Origin: Butyrivibrio sp. LB2008
Lineage (GTDB): Bacteria > Bacillota > Clostridia > Lachnospirales > Lachnospiraceae
DNA length: 64,000 nt
Direction: 5' to 3'
Assembly: GCF_000621565.1 (NCBI RefSeq)
Contig: NZ_JHXZ01000017.1
Span: 1 to 64,000, forward strand
Shown: piece by piece, positions 17,841 to 26,818 of the stretch
Numbering within the stretch: the first letter of the stretch is position 1
How the letters are laid out: each line of letters starts with the position of its first letter
Program-made: the position numbers and the translations under genes
Notes under the pieces: generated by a model
Told to the model about the DNA's origin: nothing
The model's database searches: none
What the model saw: the letters and a program-made list of their open reading frames with translations, nothing else

Positions 17841-19004
17841 TCATAATCTTGATTTAAAATCATCATACGAAAACGTCTTAAGGACATCCACACTTCCGTC
17901 TTTATGCATGATATCAATATCAGGAAGCGGCATCCCGTTAAATGTGTTATTCTTCACCATACTGTAGATTGCCATATCTTCAAAAGTAAGCCTGTCGCCT
18001 ATCTTGATCTCATTGTCAAAGCTGTAATCTCCTATGACATCTCCCGCAAGACATGTCCTTGAAGACAATCTGTATGTATATGCCTTCTCATCGCAAAGTC
18101 CCGAATCCTTAAGCGGCGGTCTGTAAGGCATTTCAAGTACATCCGGCATATGGCATGCAGCCGAAGTATCAAGAATGAGAACAGGATAATCTTCTGTCTC
18201 AACAATGTCCATAACAGTGGTAACAAGATAGCCCGCATCAAGCGCAACAGCCTCTCCGGGTTCAAGATATACTTCAAGATCATATGTCTCTTTTATATAT
18301 CTGATAAGATTTTTAAGGCCTTCTCTGTCATAATCAGGCTTTGTTATATGATGTCCGCCTCCGAGATTAAGCCATTTTATCTGTGCAAAAAACTCTCCAA
18401 AATCCTGCTCAACTTCTTTAAAAGTTGCTTCAAGCGGCTCAAATCCCTGTTCGCAAAGCGTATGGAAATGAAGTCCCTCAACACCCTTTGGAAGCGGATC
18501 CGGAAGATTTTCTCTTCTTATTCCAAGACGCGATCCCGGTGCGCAGGGATCGTATATTTCATGGCCTTCCTGCGTACTGAATTCAGGATTTATTCTAAGT
18601 CCTACAGAGAGTCCTTTTTCGGAAACAGCTTTTTCCCAAACAGCTCTGTGATGCTCAAGCTGCGCAATAGAATTAAAAACTATATGATCGGCCACTTCGC
18701 ATACAAGCGGAAACTCCGCATCCTTAAAAGCCGGCTCAAATACATGATTCTCAATCTTCTTTTTTCCTTCAAAAGGCTTTACCATCTCCTCATAAGCAAG
18801 CTTTGCTTCATAAAGCCCCGAAGCAGTCGCTCCCTGAAGATACTCAGCAATAAGAGGATATGTGCTGTAAGCAGAGAAAGCTTTCTGCGCAAGAAGGATC
18901 TTGGCCCCCGTTTCGCTTGCAATTTCCGATAAGATATTTAAGTTATCCAAAAGCTTCTGCTCATCTATAACATAAGCAGGCGTTGCTATCTCAGATATGT
19001 TCAT
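17841..19004 (-). CDS. nspC: Carboxynorspermidine/carboxyspermidine decarboxylase
   Basis: 387 residues, a PLP alanine-racemase-fold decarboxylase. The PLP lysine is in ILLAQKAFS (about residue 42), and the phosphate-binding region LNLGGGHH is present. It decarboxylates carboxy(nor)spermidine made by the dehydrogenase encoded just upstream. AGGAGAG lies before the ATG. A terminator-like hairpin sits between the two genes. Confidence 0.94.
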   Translation of the reverse strand: MNISEIATPAYVIDEQKLLDNLNILSEIASETGAKILLAQKAFSAYSTYPLIAEYLQGATASGLYEAKLAYEEMVKPFEGKKKIENHVFEPAFKDAEFPLVCEVADHIVFNSIAQLEHHRAVWEKAVSEKGLSVGLRINPEFSTQEGHEIYDPCAPGSRLGIRRENLPDPLPKGVEGLHFHTLCEQGFEPLEATFKEVEQDFGEFFAQIKWLNLGGGHHITKPDYDREGLKNLIRYIKETYDLEVYLEPGEAVALDAGYLVTTVMDIVETEDYPVLILDTSAACHMPDVLEMPYRPPLKDSGLCDEKAYTYRLSSRTCLAGDVIGDYSFDNEIKIGDRLTFEDMAIYSMVKNNTFNGMPLPDIDIMHKDGSVDVLKTFSYDDFKSRL

Positions 19005-19045
19005 TAATTATTCTCTCCTAAATCAATCTAACAACTCCAGTGATG

Positions 19046-19089
19046 AAAAAAAGCTTCACTTCTATGCAAGAGTGCAAAAGTGAAGCTTT
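19046..19089 (-). terminator. Terminator-like hairpin inside the polyamine operon
   Basis: A 12-bp perfect stem AAAGCTTCACTT (19050-19061 with 19078-19089) is followed on the minus strand by five T residues (19046-19050). It sits between the dehydrogenase gene and nspC, with only about 40 bases left before nspC. This implies partial termination or attenuation within the operon. Confidence 0.8.
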
Positions 19090-19117
19090 GTCTCTATTAT
19101 AATCACTCGAATCAGTC

Positions 19118-20380
19118 TCAATCAACCAAAATCGGATTCTCGTCAACAACCCACGGAAGACCGTATTCGTTGAGCATCTCCATATATGGATCGGGATCGA
19201 ATTCATCCGTTGTATATACACCGGGTTTCTTCCACTTACCGCTGAGAACAAGCGCTGTTCCTATCATTGCAGGTACACCTGTTGTGTAGCTGATAGCCTG
19301 GCTTCCAAGTTCCTTGTAGCATTCCTGATGGTCACATACATTGTAGATGTAAAGAGTCTTCTCCTTGCCATCCTTTACTCCGCGGAAGATACATCCGATA
19401 TTTGTCTTACCGACAGTTCTGGGGCCAAGGCTTGCAGGATCGGGAAGAAGCGCCTTGAGGAACTGAATAGGCACGATTTCTTTTCCCTCGAAGTTAATGG
19501 GGCTTGTCGAAAGCATTCCCACGTCTTCAAGACAACGCATATGATCGAGATAGCTCTGTCCGAATGTCATAAAGAAACGAATTCTCTTGATCTCGGGGAA
19601 ATTCTTTCCAAGAGCTTCGATTTCCTCGTGATGAAGAAGGTACATATCCTTCTGTCCAACCTGAGGGAAATCATATTCTCTCTTAATCTCCATAGGCTTT
19701 GTCTCTACCCAGTGACCGTCCTCCCAATAGCTTCCGTTTGCGGAAACCTCACGAAGGTTTATTTCAGGGTTAAAGTTTGTTGCAAAAGCATAACCGTGAT
19801 CGCCGCCGTTGCAGTCAAGAATATCAACCGTATGAATCTCATCAAAATAGTGCTTTTTAGCATAAGCAACAAAAACACTTGTTACGCCGGGATCAAAACC
19901 CGTTCCGAGAAGGCCTGTGATTCCTGCTTCCTTGAACTTGTCCATATATTCCCACTGATAGCTGTAATCAAAATATGCTGTAAAGCCCTTTTCCTTGCAT
20001 CTCTTCTCATATGCAGCACGCCAAACAGGCTCATCGATATCTTCAGGCTCATAATTTGCTGTATCGATATAATCTACCTTGCACTCAAGGCAGGCATCCA
20101 TGATAACAAGATCCTGATAAGGAAGAGCGACATTAAGCACTGCGTCAGGCTTATAATCCTTAATAAGTGCGATAATCTCGTTTACATCATCGGCATTAAC
20201 TGTCGCTGTCGTGATCTTAACAGGTGTTCCCTGCTTCTCAAGCTTTTCTTTTAATGCATCACACTTTGACACAGTGCGACTTGCAAGGCACATCTCCGTG
20301 AAAACCTTACTATTCTGCGCACATTTCTGAATTGCAACCTGGGCAACTCCGCCACAACCAATAACCAATAATCTACTCAT
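19118..20380 (-). CDS. Carboxynorspermidine/carboxyspermidine dehydrogenase (saccharopine dehydrogenase family)
   Basis: 420 residues from the ATG at 20380, chosen because AAAGGAG lies 4 bases before it; an earlier in-frame ATG at 20419 has no such site. The Rossmann motif VIGCGGVAQ is at the N-terminus, and the GTGFDPGVT segment is typical of the family. With nspC next to it, the expected reaction is condensation of aspartate semialdehyde with putrescine (or diaminopropane) to the carboxy-triamine. The asd gene at 53251 would supply the semialdehyde. Confidence 0.92.
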   Translation of the reverse strand: MSRLLVIGCGGVAQVAIQKCAQNSKVFTEMCLASRTVSKCDALKEKLEKQGTPVKITTATVNADDVNEIIALIKDYKPDAVLNVALPYQDLVIMDACLECKVDYIDTANYEPEDIDEPVWRAAYEKRCKEKGFTAYFDYSYQWEYMDKFKEAGITGLLGTGFDPGVTSVFVAYAKKHYFDEIHTVDILDCNGGDHGYAFATNFNPEINLREVSANGSYWEDGHWVETKPMEIKREYDFPQVGQKDMYLLHHEEIEALGKNFPEIKRIRFFMTFGQSYLDHMRCLEDVGMLSTSPINFEGKEIVPIQFLKALLPDPASLGPRTVGKTNIGCIFRGVKDGKEKTLYIYNVCDHQECYKELGSQAISYTTGVPAMIGTALVLSGKWKKPGVYTTDEFDPDPYMEMLNEYGLPWVVDENPILVD

Positions 20381-20426
20381 ACTATCTCCTTTCAAATCAG
20401 ATAACACAGATTTCTCCATGGCCGCA

Positions 20427-21299
20427 TTATCTGGACATGTCTTCCTCTTCCTGAAGCAAGTCTTCTACATATTTGGGAAGCATAAACGCTCCCTTATGCA
20501 AATGCGTAGTGTAATACCACGTCTTAATTCCTCTCTCATCCCATCTGTCAGGATTGAAATCCTTGAGCGGGTGATACTTCTTGCTGGCAAAGCCAAAGAG
20601 CCAGTATCCCGCAGGGCATGTGGGAATATGTGCCTGATACACTCTGTTTACAGGGAAAACTCTGTAAGCTTTCCTGTGCATAGCTCTGCAGCTCTCTTCA
20701 TCCTCATCATAGAACGGGCTTCCGTGCTGATATACCATGATTCCGTCGTCATGAAGCGCTTTATAGCAGCTTCCGTAGAATTCCTTGGTAAAAAGCCCCG
20801 CCTCGTGTCCGAGGGGTTCTGTTGCATCATTTATTATAAGATCATACATATCTTCACATTTGCGAAGATACTTAAGTCCGTCCTGATAGTAGATATGAAC
20901 TCTGTCATCTTCAAGGCCAACAGCATTGTCCGGGAAATATTGTTTGCAGACATCCACAAACATATTGTCAGGTTCTACAACATCGATAACCTTTATCTCC
21001 TCATAGTGAGTGAGCTCTCTGGCAACACCGCCATCCCCTCCGCCAAGAACAAGGACTCTCTGCACCTTGGGATGAACAGCCATAGGCACGTGCACGATCA
21101 TTTCGTCATAAGTGAACTCGTCCTTCTCGGAAAAGATAATATTACCGTCCGAAGTAAGAAACTTGCCAAACTCCGGCGAATCAAAAACGTCTATCCTCTG
21201 AAATTCGCTGCTACCGGAAAAAAGCTGTTTGCTGATCCTGATACTGATCTTAACATTTCCGGTATGCATATCGCTAAACCAATAATCCATCTCTGCCAT
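20427..21299 (-). CDS. speE: Polyamine aminopropyltransferase (spermidine synthase)
   Basis: 290 residues. The S-adenosyl motif VLVLGGGDGG and the catalytic region LIINDATEP (Asp present) are clear. Family members transfer an aminopropyl group from decarboxylated SAM to putrescine. TAGGAGA precedes the ATG. No speD for decarboxylated SAM is seen in the window, although the operon already holds the carboxyspermidine route. Confidence 0.93.
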   Translation of the reverse strand: MAEMDYWFSDMHTGNVKISIRISKQLFSGSSEFQRIDVFDSPEFGKFLTSDGNIIFSEKDEFTYDEMIVHVPMAVHPKVQRVLVLGGGDGGVARELTHYEEIKVIDVVEPDNMFVDVCKQYFPDNAVGLEDDRVHIYYQDGLKYLRKCEDMYDLIINDATEPLGHEAGLFTKEFYGSCYKALHDDGIMVYQHGSPFYDEDEESCRAMHRKAYRVFPVNRVYQAHIPTCPAGYWLFGFASKKYHPLKDFNPDRWDERGIKTWYYTTHLHKGAFMLPKYVEDLLQEEEDMSR

Positions 21300-21319
21300 A
21301 GTCTTTCTCCTATTTGCTT

Positions 21320-22768
21320 TTACTTTAAAACAAAAAGCTCCGAAATATCTTCACTCTCAGGCCCCTGCATAGAACATCCTTTTTCCATTGCAGTCTTTAT
21401 ATAATCAAGAATTTCTTCCGTAATAACCTCTCCGGGTGAAAGGATCGGAATTCCGGGAGGATAGCACATTACAGATTCCGCACTTATTCTTCCGACACAC
21501 TTATCGACAGAAAGCTGCTCTTTTTCCGCATAGAATGCTTCCTGTGGCGTTGCTTTGACAATAGGAGTAATGTACTCCGCAGAGAAAAAGCTCTGCGCAG
21601 GCTTTGAATAAAGCCTTCTGATATCAGCAAGCGCTCCCGCAAGTCTCTCTATGTCCTGAAGCCTGTCACCTATTGAAATATAAGCCATGACATTAGACAA
21701 GTCTCCAAACTCCATCTGAATATCATATTCATCTCTGAGAAGATCGTATACTTCTATTCCCGTAAGACCAATGCTTCTGGTGTTGACAACAAGCTTAGTC
21801 TCATCGAAATCAAAGATGCTTCCGCCGTTTATAAGCTCATTGCCGTAAGCGTAATATCCGCCTATATCATTTATCTCTTCTCTGGCATACTGCGCCATTT
21901 TAGTTACTTTTTCAAAACTGTCATGTCCGTTAAGGGCAAGATTTCGTCTGGAAATATCAAGACTCCCCAAAAGAAGATAACTTGCACTTGTAGTCTGAGT
22001 CAGATTAACAATGCGACTGATATAACCTATATTTGCATCCGCTCCGCAAAGAAGGATTGAACTCTGAGTAAGGCTTCCACCTGACTTATGCATACTGATA
22101 GCCGCCATATCCGCGCCCGCGGCCATGGCGTTTAAAGGAAGCCCCGGCCCGAAATACAAATGAGTACCATGCGCCTCATCTACAAGGGCCTTCATCCCGT
22201 TCTTGTGTGCAAGTTCAACTATCGCCTTAAGATCCGAACATATTCCATAATATGAAGGGTTATTTATAAGAATAGCCTTGGCGTCGGGATTCTCCTTAAC
22301 CGCCTTCTCAACATCCGCAATCTCCATTCCCAAAGGTATTCCAAGTTTGGTATCAACCTTAGGATCGATATATACAGGCACAGCCCCGCATAAGATAAGT
22401 GCATTAATGGCACTCTTATGCACATTTCTGGGCATGATAATCTTCTCTCCCATTTTCACCTGAGAAAGTACCATCGCCTGAACAGCACTTGTGGTGCCGT
22501 TTACCATCATAAATGCATGTGCGGCGCCAAACGCATCCGCCATCAGCTCCTCTGCCTCTTTAATGACAGAAACAGGATGACAAAGATTATCCAACGGTTT
22601 CATTGAATTAACATCAATTCCAACACATCTGTCACCCAAAAAACGTACAAGCTCCGAATTTCCTCTTCCCCTCTTATGACCGGGTACATCAAAAGGAACT
22701 ACCCTCTGCTTGCGAAATCTCTCAAGAGCCTCATAAACAGGCGCTTTCTTTTGTCTATTAAGGTCCAA
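21320..22768 (-). CDS. speA: Arginine decarboxylase, fold type I (Orn/Lys/Arg decarboxylase family)
   Basis: 482 residues, the short Bacillus type. The PLP lysine is in SMHKSGGSLTQSS, with DEAHGTH and VNGTTSA segments around the cofactor. The following agmatine genes point to arginine as substrate, although lysine or ornithine cannot be excluded from sequence alone. The start is TTG at 22768 behind AGGAGGAG. First gene of the polyamine operon. Confidence 0.93.
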   Translation of the reverse strand: MDLNRQKKAPVYEALERFRKQRVVPFDVPGHKRGRGNSELVRFLGDRCVGIDVNSMKPLDNLCHPVSVIKEAEELMADAFGAAHAFMMVNGTTSAVQAMVLSQVKMGEKIIMPRNVHKSAINALILCGAVPVYIDPKVDTKLGIPLGMEIADVEKAVKENPDAKAILINNPSYYGICSDLKAIVELAHKNGMKALVDEAHGTHLYFGPGLPLNAMAAGADMAAISMHKSGGSLTQSSILLCGADANIGYISRIVNLTQTTSASYLLLGSLDISRRNLALNGHDSFEKVTKMAQYAREEINDIGGYYAYGNELINGGSIFDFDETKLVVNTRSIGLTGIEVYDLLRDEYDIQMEFGDLSNVMAYISIGDRLQDIERLAGALADIRRLYSKPAQSFFSAEYITPIVKATPQEAFYAEKEQLSVDKCVGRISAESVMCYPPGIPILSPGEVITEEILDYIKTAMEKGCSMQGPESEDISELFVLK

Positions 22769-22849
22769 CTGCCGCTCCTCCTACCAACCGAGAAATGGTG
22801 TCGCACAAGAACTATTTTTATTGAAGTGCTCTATTCAAAAAAGAGCGGC

Positions 22850-22871
22850 GCGTACAACATGAAGTGTACGC
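22850..22871 (-). promoter_or_regulatory. Leader hairpin upstream of speA
   Basis: A perfect 7-bp stem GCGTACA/TGTACGC with an 8-base loop is followed, about 7 bases later on the minus strand, by GCTCTTTTTTG. It lies about 80 bases before the speA start and could be an attenuator. The rest of 22769-22996 shows no gene. Confidence 0.4.
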
Positions 22872-22996
22872 ACTACTCCCCAATTAATTCCAATTGTGCA
22901 GCAAAAATATGATACTATATATCTCCCCATTATGAAAGTATATTTTAGCAGGAAATAAAGTATTTAAGCTACAAATCCTTTATTATAAATATGCGA

Positions 22997-23917
22997 TCAA
23001 AATGCAAAATCAAAAGTGTAATTAAGACCAACATTATAAATCTCATCATTACTCTGTGTGATCTCTAAAGTTGCCTCATCCCAACCGTTTATCTTGATGA
23101 TTCCTTTAATATTGTTTCTGTTTCCGATAAATTCAAGTTCACCGTCGCCTTTATCTTTGAATGTACCGTCCAAAAGTGCCATCTGATGAATAGAGATAAT
23201 AGCTTCGTTATCATCGCCTTCACCCTCACGTGTTATAAGAGAACTGCACATTCTTCCTGTTCCCTGATTGTCAACGAAAGTGCCGTAGATAGATCTCTCA
23301 GGCATTTTAAAATTCTCATTTCTTGATTTGGCAATCTCATTAGCAAGGATGTTGCATCTGTTCTGAGTGATATTCTCCATAAATCCGCTCTCAAGTACAG
23401 GATATGTGGATCCGTTATCCTCACTTCCGCCGATGTTATTGGCCATCACTTCATCCTTCATAGAATTCCAGTTCTTCTGATCGGTGAGTAGTTCTTCTCT
23501 CTTATCATCATCAGGGATACCTGCAATTCTTGTGCAAAGGGTATTAAGTTCACAATCCCAAACATCACAAACCCAACCTGCCGCTGTATCCTTCTCAGCC
23601 TGTGTCTTGGCATAAGCTGAATATCCGGCATACTTCTCTGCAATCTTCCCGATTCTTGAAATCTCATCCTGCATTGAAGAAGCACCGGCTATAGCAGATT
23701 TAACCTCATCCTTGATCTCCAATGAATAATTTCTTGTGAAATCAACTTCAGATGATTCTTCTGTAGCATCGTCAGCAACAACTTGTCCACTCTTCACTTC
23801 TACAGGTGCTTCTGCCCCGGCCGTCTCAGCCCCGACAACAGAATTCTTTGCCGCACATCCGATGCCGGCAATAGAAAGTGCAATGATAAGTAACATGGAA
23901 AAAAATGACGTTTTCAT
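22997..23917 (-). CDS. Lipoprotein with LprI/DUF1311-like domain
   Basis: 306 residues from the ATG at 23917, where a lipoprotein signal with lipobox SIAGIGC begins; an upstream in-frame ATG at 24007 would add 30 hydrophilic residues before the signal, so it is rejected. The central part (about 75-200), with VCDVWDCELNTLC and NITQNRCNILANEIA, resembles the DUF1311/LprI lysozyme-inhibitor repeat region. The C-terminal part (about 205-306) looks like a small beta domain. It is probably surface anchored; the ligand is unknown. Confidence 0.75.
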   Translation of the reverse strand: MKTSFFSMLLIIALSIAGIGCAAKNSVVGAETAGAEAPVEVKSGQVVADDATEESSEVDFTRNYSLEIKDEVKSAIAGASSMQDEISRIGKIAEKYAGYSAYAKTQAEKDTAAGWVCDVWDCELNTLCTRIAGIPDDDKREELLTDQKNWNSMKDEVMANNIGGSEDNGSTYPVLESGFMENITQNRCNILANEIAKSRNENFKMPERSIYGTFVDNQGTGRMCSSLITREGEGDDNEAIISIHQMALLDGTFKDKGDGELEFIGNRNNIKGIIKINGWDEATLEITQSNDEIYNVGLNYTFDFAF

Positions 23918-24119
23918 ACTTGGATAATCCCTCTCGCTCCCGTAAAACAATAAAACATAATAACTGTCATCAACTGTTGCATTTGTATCGCAATCAATCT
24001 GATACACGAGATTTATTATAGCATATAATATGAACTAAATTGTGAACAATATGAAAAGTCGTTCAAGCATAAATAAACATACCACTTACCGTTTAATTAA
24101 CCTTCTGTTTTTGATTAAT

Positions 24120-24716
24120 TTAAGTAAAATGTCTTATTCTCAGCTCTATTCCTGTATTTTCCGAAATCTGTCTGCACCGCTCTATATCCTCATTTGACAG
24201 AACATCCACTATCGACCACTTAACATCTTTTATCTTTTCCTTGCATTTCTTTGCAAAATCAACCATCTTGTCAAATCCGTTTTCATACTTAGGTCTTGAT
24301 ACTTCCTGATATCTGGCTGAATCAGGTGCATTTAAGCTGATGGATACACTGTCTATCACCTCCGCCAGCTCAGAAACGATATTTCTTCCATTCTCTTCAT
24401 TTCCAAGACCGTTTGTATTAAGGCGTGTCCTTAGCCCTTTTTCTTCCTTCGCGATCTTTGCCGCCGCAAGAAGCGTATCAAGCGCACATGTGGGCTCACC
24501 GTAGCCGCAAAATACAAGCTCATCGAATCCTGTAAAATCATAATTTCGTATCGCATCCAATACTACATCTTTTGAAGGATTCTTTTCATGCCAGAGTGTA
24601 TCTGCGCTTCCGATACCGTCTTTTTGCGAGCGTATGCAAAATGTGCAACTGCAATTACATTTATTGGTAATGTTTGCGTAAACCGAATTTTTGTATGTGT
24701 ATAAAATATCTGCCAT
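24120..24716 (-). CDS. Radical SAM protein, TatD-link type
   Basis: 198 residues. The radical SAM cluster motif CNCSCTFC (CxxxCxxC) follows an N-terminal ANITNKCN. FCGYGEPT is the GGE-like SAM motif and RLNTNGLGN a downstream strand. Length and motifs resemble the small family often called TatD-associated radical SAM (TIGR04038). The substrate is unknown. The gene ends an apparent two-gene unit with an ECF S component, 13 bases apart. Confidence 0.85.
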   Translation of the reverse strand: MADILYTYKNSVYANITNKCNCSCTFCIRSQKDGIGSADTLWHEKNPSKDVVLDAIRNYDFTGFDELVFCGYGEPTCALDTLLAAAKIAKEEKGLRTRLNTNGLGNEENGRNIVSELAEVIDSVSISLNAPDSARYQEVSRPKYENGFDKMVDFAKKCKEKIKDVKWSIVDVLSNEDIERCRQISENTGIELRIRHFT

Positions 24717-24729
24717 TGTTTTATGCTCC

Positions 24730-25257
24730 TTATGTCGTAAATTTCAAAATATTTCTCTTAATACCCGCACTCTGAAATGCAGTTGCCACAATATAGAAGA
24801 ACAACGCGCTCCCGCCCGACTGAACAAGACTTCCGGAAAATGCCGATATCAAAGCAACTTCTGTCCCGAATAGTATTTTTTCAGCGATATAGTATCCCGT
24901 TGCGGAAATAAAAAAAGAAATAACAGGAGCCAAAAGATTGCGCTTAGTCAGTAGTGTTTCGCTTTTACTTGAAAACGGCAACACTATCAGCATTTTTATT
25001 ATAACCGTCGCAACAGCCCACATAGGTGCCGTAAGAAGATCTGCAATTCCTCCTCCGAGCGCCCCGACTATCATTGCATAAGGCGCAGGTAAAAGTACTG
25101 CCGCAAGATAGATCACTGAATCTCCAAAATGAACATATCCTCCATTTATCCCTACCGGAATATGAAAGATATATGCCGTAAAAATAACCGTAAGTGCCGT
25201 CAACGCTCCCGCAAGAGTCATAAGGCGTATTTTACTGTTTGAACTTTTTTCTGTCAT
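24730..25257 (-). CDS. ECF transporter S component-like membrane protein
   Basis: 175 residues with about five to six membrane segments. The GGYVHFGDSVIYLAAVLLP segment and GALGGGIADLL are typical of energy-coupling-factor substrate-binding subunits. It would need the EcfAA'T module from elsewhere. The neighbour is the radical SAM gene, suggesting a cofactor or vitamin-like substrate. AGGGCGG precedes the ATG. Confidence 0.8.
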   Translation of the reverse strand: MTEKSSNSKIRLMTLAGALTALTVIFTAYIFHIPVGINGGYVHFGDSVIYLAAVLLPAPYAMIVGALGGGIADLLTAPMWAVATVIIKMLIVLPFSSKSETLLTKRNLLAPVISFFISATGYYIAEKILFGTEVALISAFSGSLVQSGGSALFFYIVATAFQSAGIKRNILKFTT

Positions 25258-25375
25258 GGCAACCGCCCTCCCATATCAAAAATATTTATATGAAACTTTA
25301 CAGCATATCTGACCATATAAAAATACTCAGATTATATTTATTTGATATGACCAGTTTTGGGCAGCACCTAATTTT

Positions 25376-26620
25376 TTAACTTGCTTTACTTAATTTTTCT
25401 TCATATTCAAACTCTTCATCTCTATCCACTCTCACAACCAGAATAGCCGCAATTACCGCAACAGAAACCATTGCTATGGAAAACGACCACGCATGCTTTA
25501 ATCCATAGTTATCAAAGAGATATCCGCTGTAATATTTCACGACGCCCGTTATAAATGCCGAAACAAAATCCGTGATGCCGTACAGCCTCCCCCTTAGTTT
25601 GGCGGGAACCTTACTTGCAAGATATGATCCGACAACTGTTGCCATCAATATCTCTCCCAATGTAAAGAGTATTATTGATACATAGTAACCGACAATCATA
25701 CCAAACGACAAAAGAAACGAAACAAAACTTAGTGCCTCAAAAACAGTTCCGATCATATACTTTTTGGCCAATGAAATCTTTTCAAGAAGCATTGTTATAA
25801 ACGGAGTACAAAGCACAACAATGAAGCAGTTTATACTTACCACAGATCCGTATATCGCAGCTCCGCTCTCCGGATATGCCTTTGATATATCAAGCGGCAT
25901 TAGGTATCCGAACTGAGAATATGCCCCTTCCTGAAAACACATTGCAACTATGAATAAAGAAAGAGCCGCACTCCTTTTGATAACACTCATTATATTCTCA
26001 TCATCGGCTTTCTTGCCCAAAGTATCTGAGTGTTCTGTTTTATGCACAGTCTCCCTATCTTTCACAAAGAATCCGATCAGAACCGTAGATATGCCTATTG
26101 CAATACCGTTTATGATAAAGCACAGCCTCAAATGGCTGTTAAACAAAAATCCTGCGATAGTAGGCGCAAGTACAAGCCCGATATTTTTCCCGAGATACAG
26201 AAGCGAAAATGCTTTTTCTCTTTTGTCCAGAGGTGTAATATCAGCAACCATCGCATTATATGCAGGATGTTCCAGCGTCTGGAAAAAAGATCCCGCCATT
26301 ACAACACATATGGAGAAAATTGAAAGCGGCATAAATCCGCTTGTGATATAGAGGATAATTGAAATAATATCGCAGAATATTATAAGTCTCTTCTTATTGA
26401 ACTTATCCGCAAGATGTCCTCCCCATAAATTTGCAGGAAGAAAAAACAAGCCGCTGATTATCGAAAAAGTCGCCGTTTCGGTAGCACTCATGCCTAGCTT
26501 CCTATTAAGTATCATCGTCAGAACCGGCCATATCATTGCACCGAGATTTGTAGCTATTCTTCCCAGAAAAAGAATATAATTCTCTTTTTTAAGTCCCTTA
26601 TACTGTGTAAATAATCTCAT
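25376..26620 (-). CDS. MFS transporter
   Basis: 414 residues from the ATG at 26620, which sits about 10 bases after GGGAGG; an ATG 9 bases earlier is too close to that site. Twelve hydrophobic segments are visible, with the loop 2-3 motif GGHLADKFNKKR and a second half-motif GSYLASKVPAKLRGR. It resembles drug or sugar efflux carriers; the substrate is not predictable. It is separated from the ECF gene by 118 bases. Confidence 0.9.
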   Translation of the reverse strand: MRLFTQYKGLKKENYILFLGRIATNLGAMIWPVLTMILNRKLGMSATETATFSIISGLFFLPANLWGGHLADKFNKKRLIIFCDIISIILYITSGFMPLSIFSICVVMAGSFFQTLEHPAYNAMVADITPLDKREKAFSLLYLGKNIGLVLAPTIAGFLFNSHLRLCFIINGIAIGISTVLIGFFVKDRETVHKTEHSDTLGKKADDENIMSVIKRSAALSLFIVAMCFQEGAYSQFGYLMPLDISKAYPESGAAIYGSVVSINCFIVVLCTPFITMLLEKISLAKKYMIGTVFEALSFVSFLLSFGMIVGYYVSIILFTLGEILMATVVGSYLASKVPAKLRGRLYGITDFVSAFITGVVKYYSGYLFDNYGLKHAWSFSIAMVSVAVIAAILVVRVDRDEEFEYEEKLSKAS

Positions 26621-26761
26621 GTCTGTCATGCCTCCCGGAACAATTTATTCTCTGTTTTTTCGTATACGATTAGAAGACATTATCATTTTTCCAAAGAACA
26701 ATCAAGGTAGTTCATAGTATAATACCCCTCCTCCGCTTGCAACTCTTTCACACATAAATAA

Positions 26762-26785
26762 GCCCTGACTCGTAAAAGTCAGGGC
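26762..26785. terminator. Hairpin terminator after the acidic protein gene
   Basis: A perfect 8-bp stem GCCCTGAC (26762-26769 with 26778-26785) has the loop TCGTAAAA and is followed on the minus strand by a TTATTT stretch. Its loop region resembles the hairpins at 31035-31085 and 31900-31966. Confidence 0.75.
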
Positions 26786-26818
26786 CTGTGCGATCAATAT
26801 TTAATTACACTGCATTGT

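Noticed and set aside
19328-21404. Long plus-strand frames opposite the dehydrogenase and speE genes
   Set aside because: Both minus-strand genes are well-supported enzymes; the plus frames show no motif or ribosome binding site.
24007-24007. Upstream start for the DUF1311-like lipoprotein
   Set aside because: It would place 30 polar residues before the lipoprotein signal peptide; the ATG at 23917 begins the signal directly.
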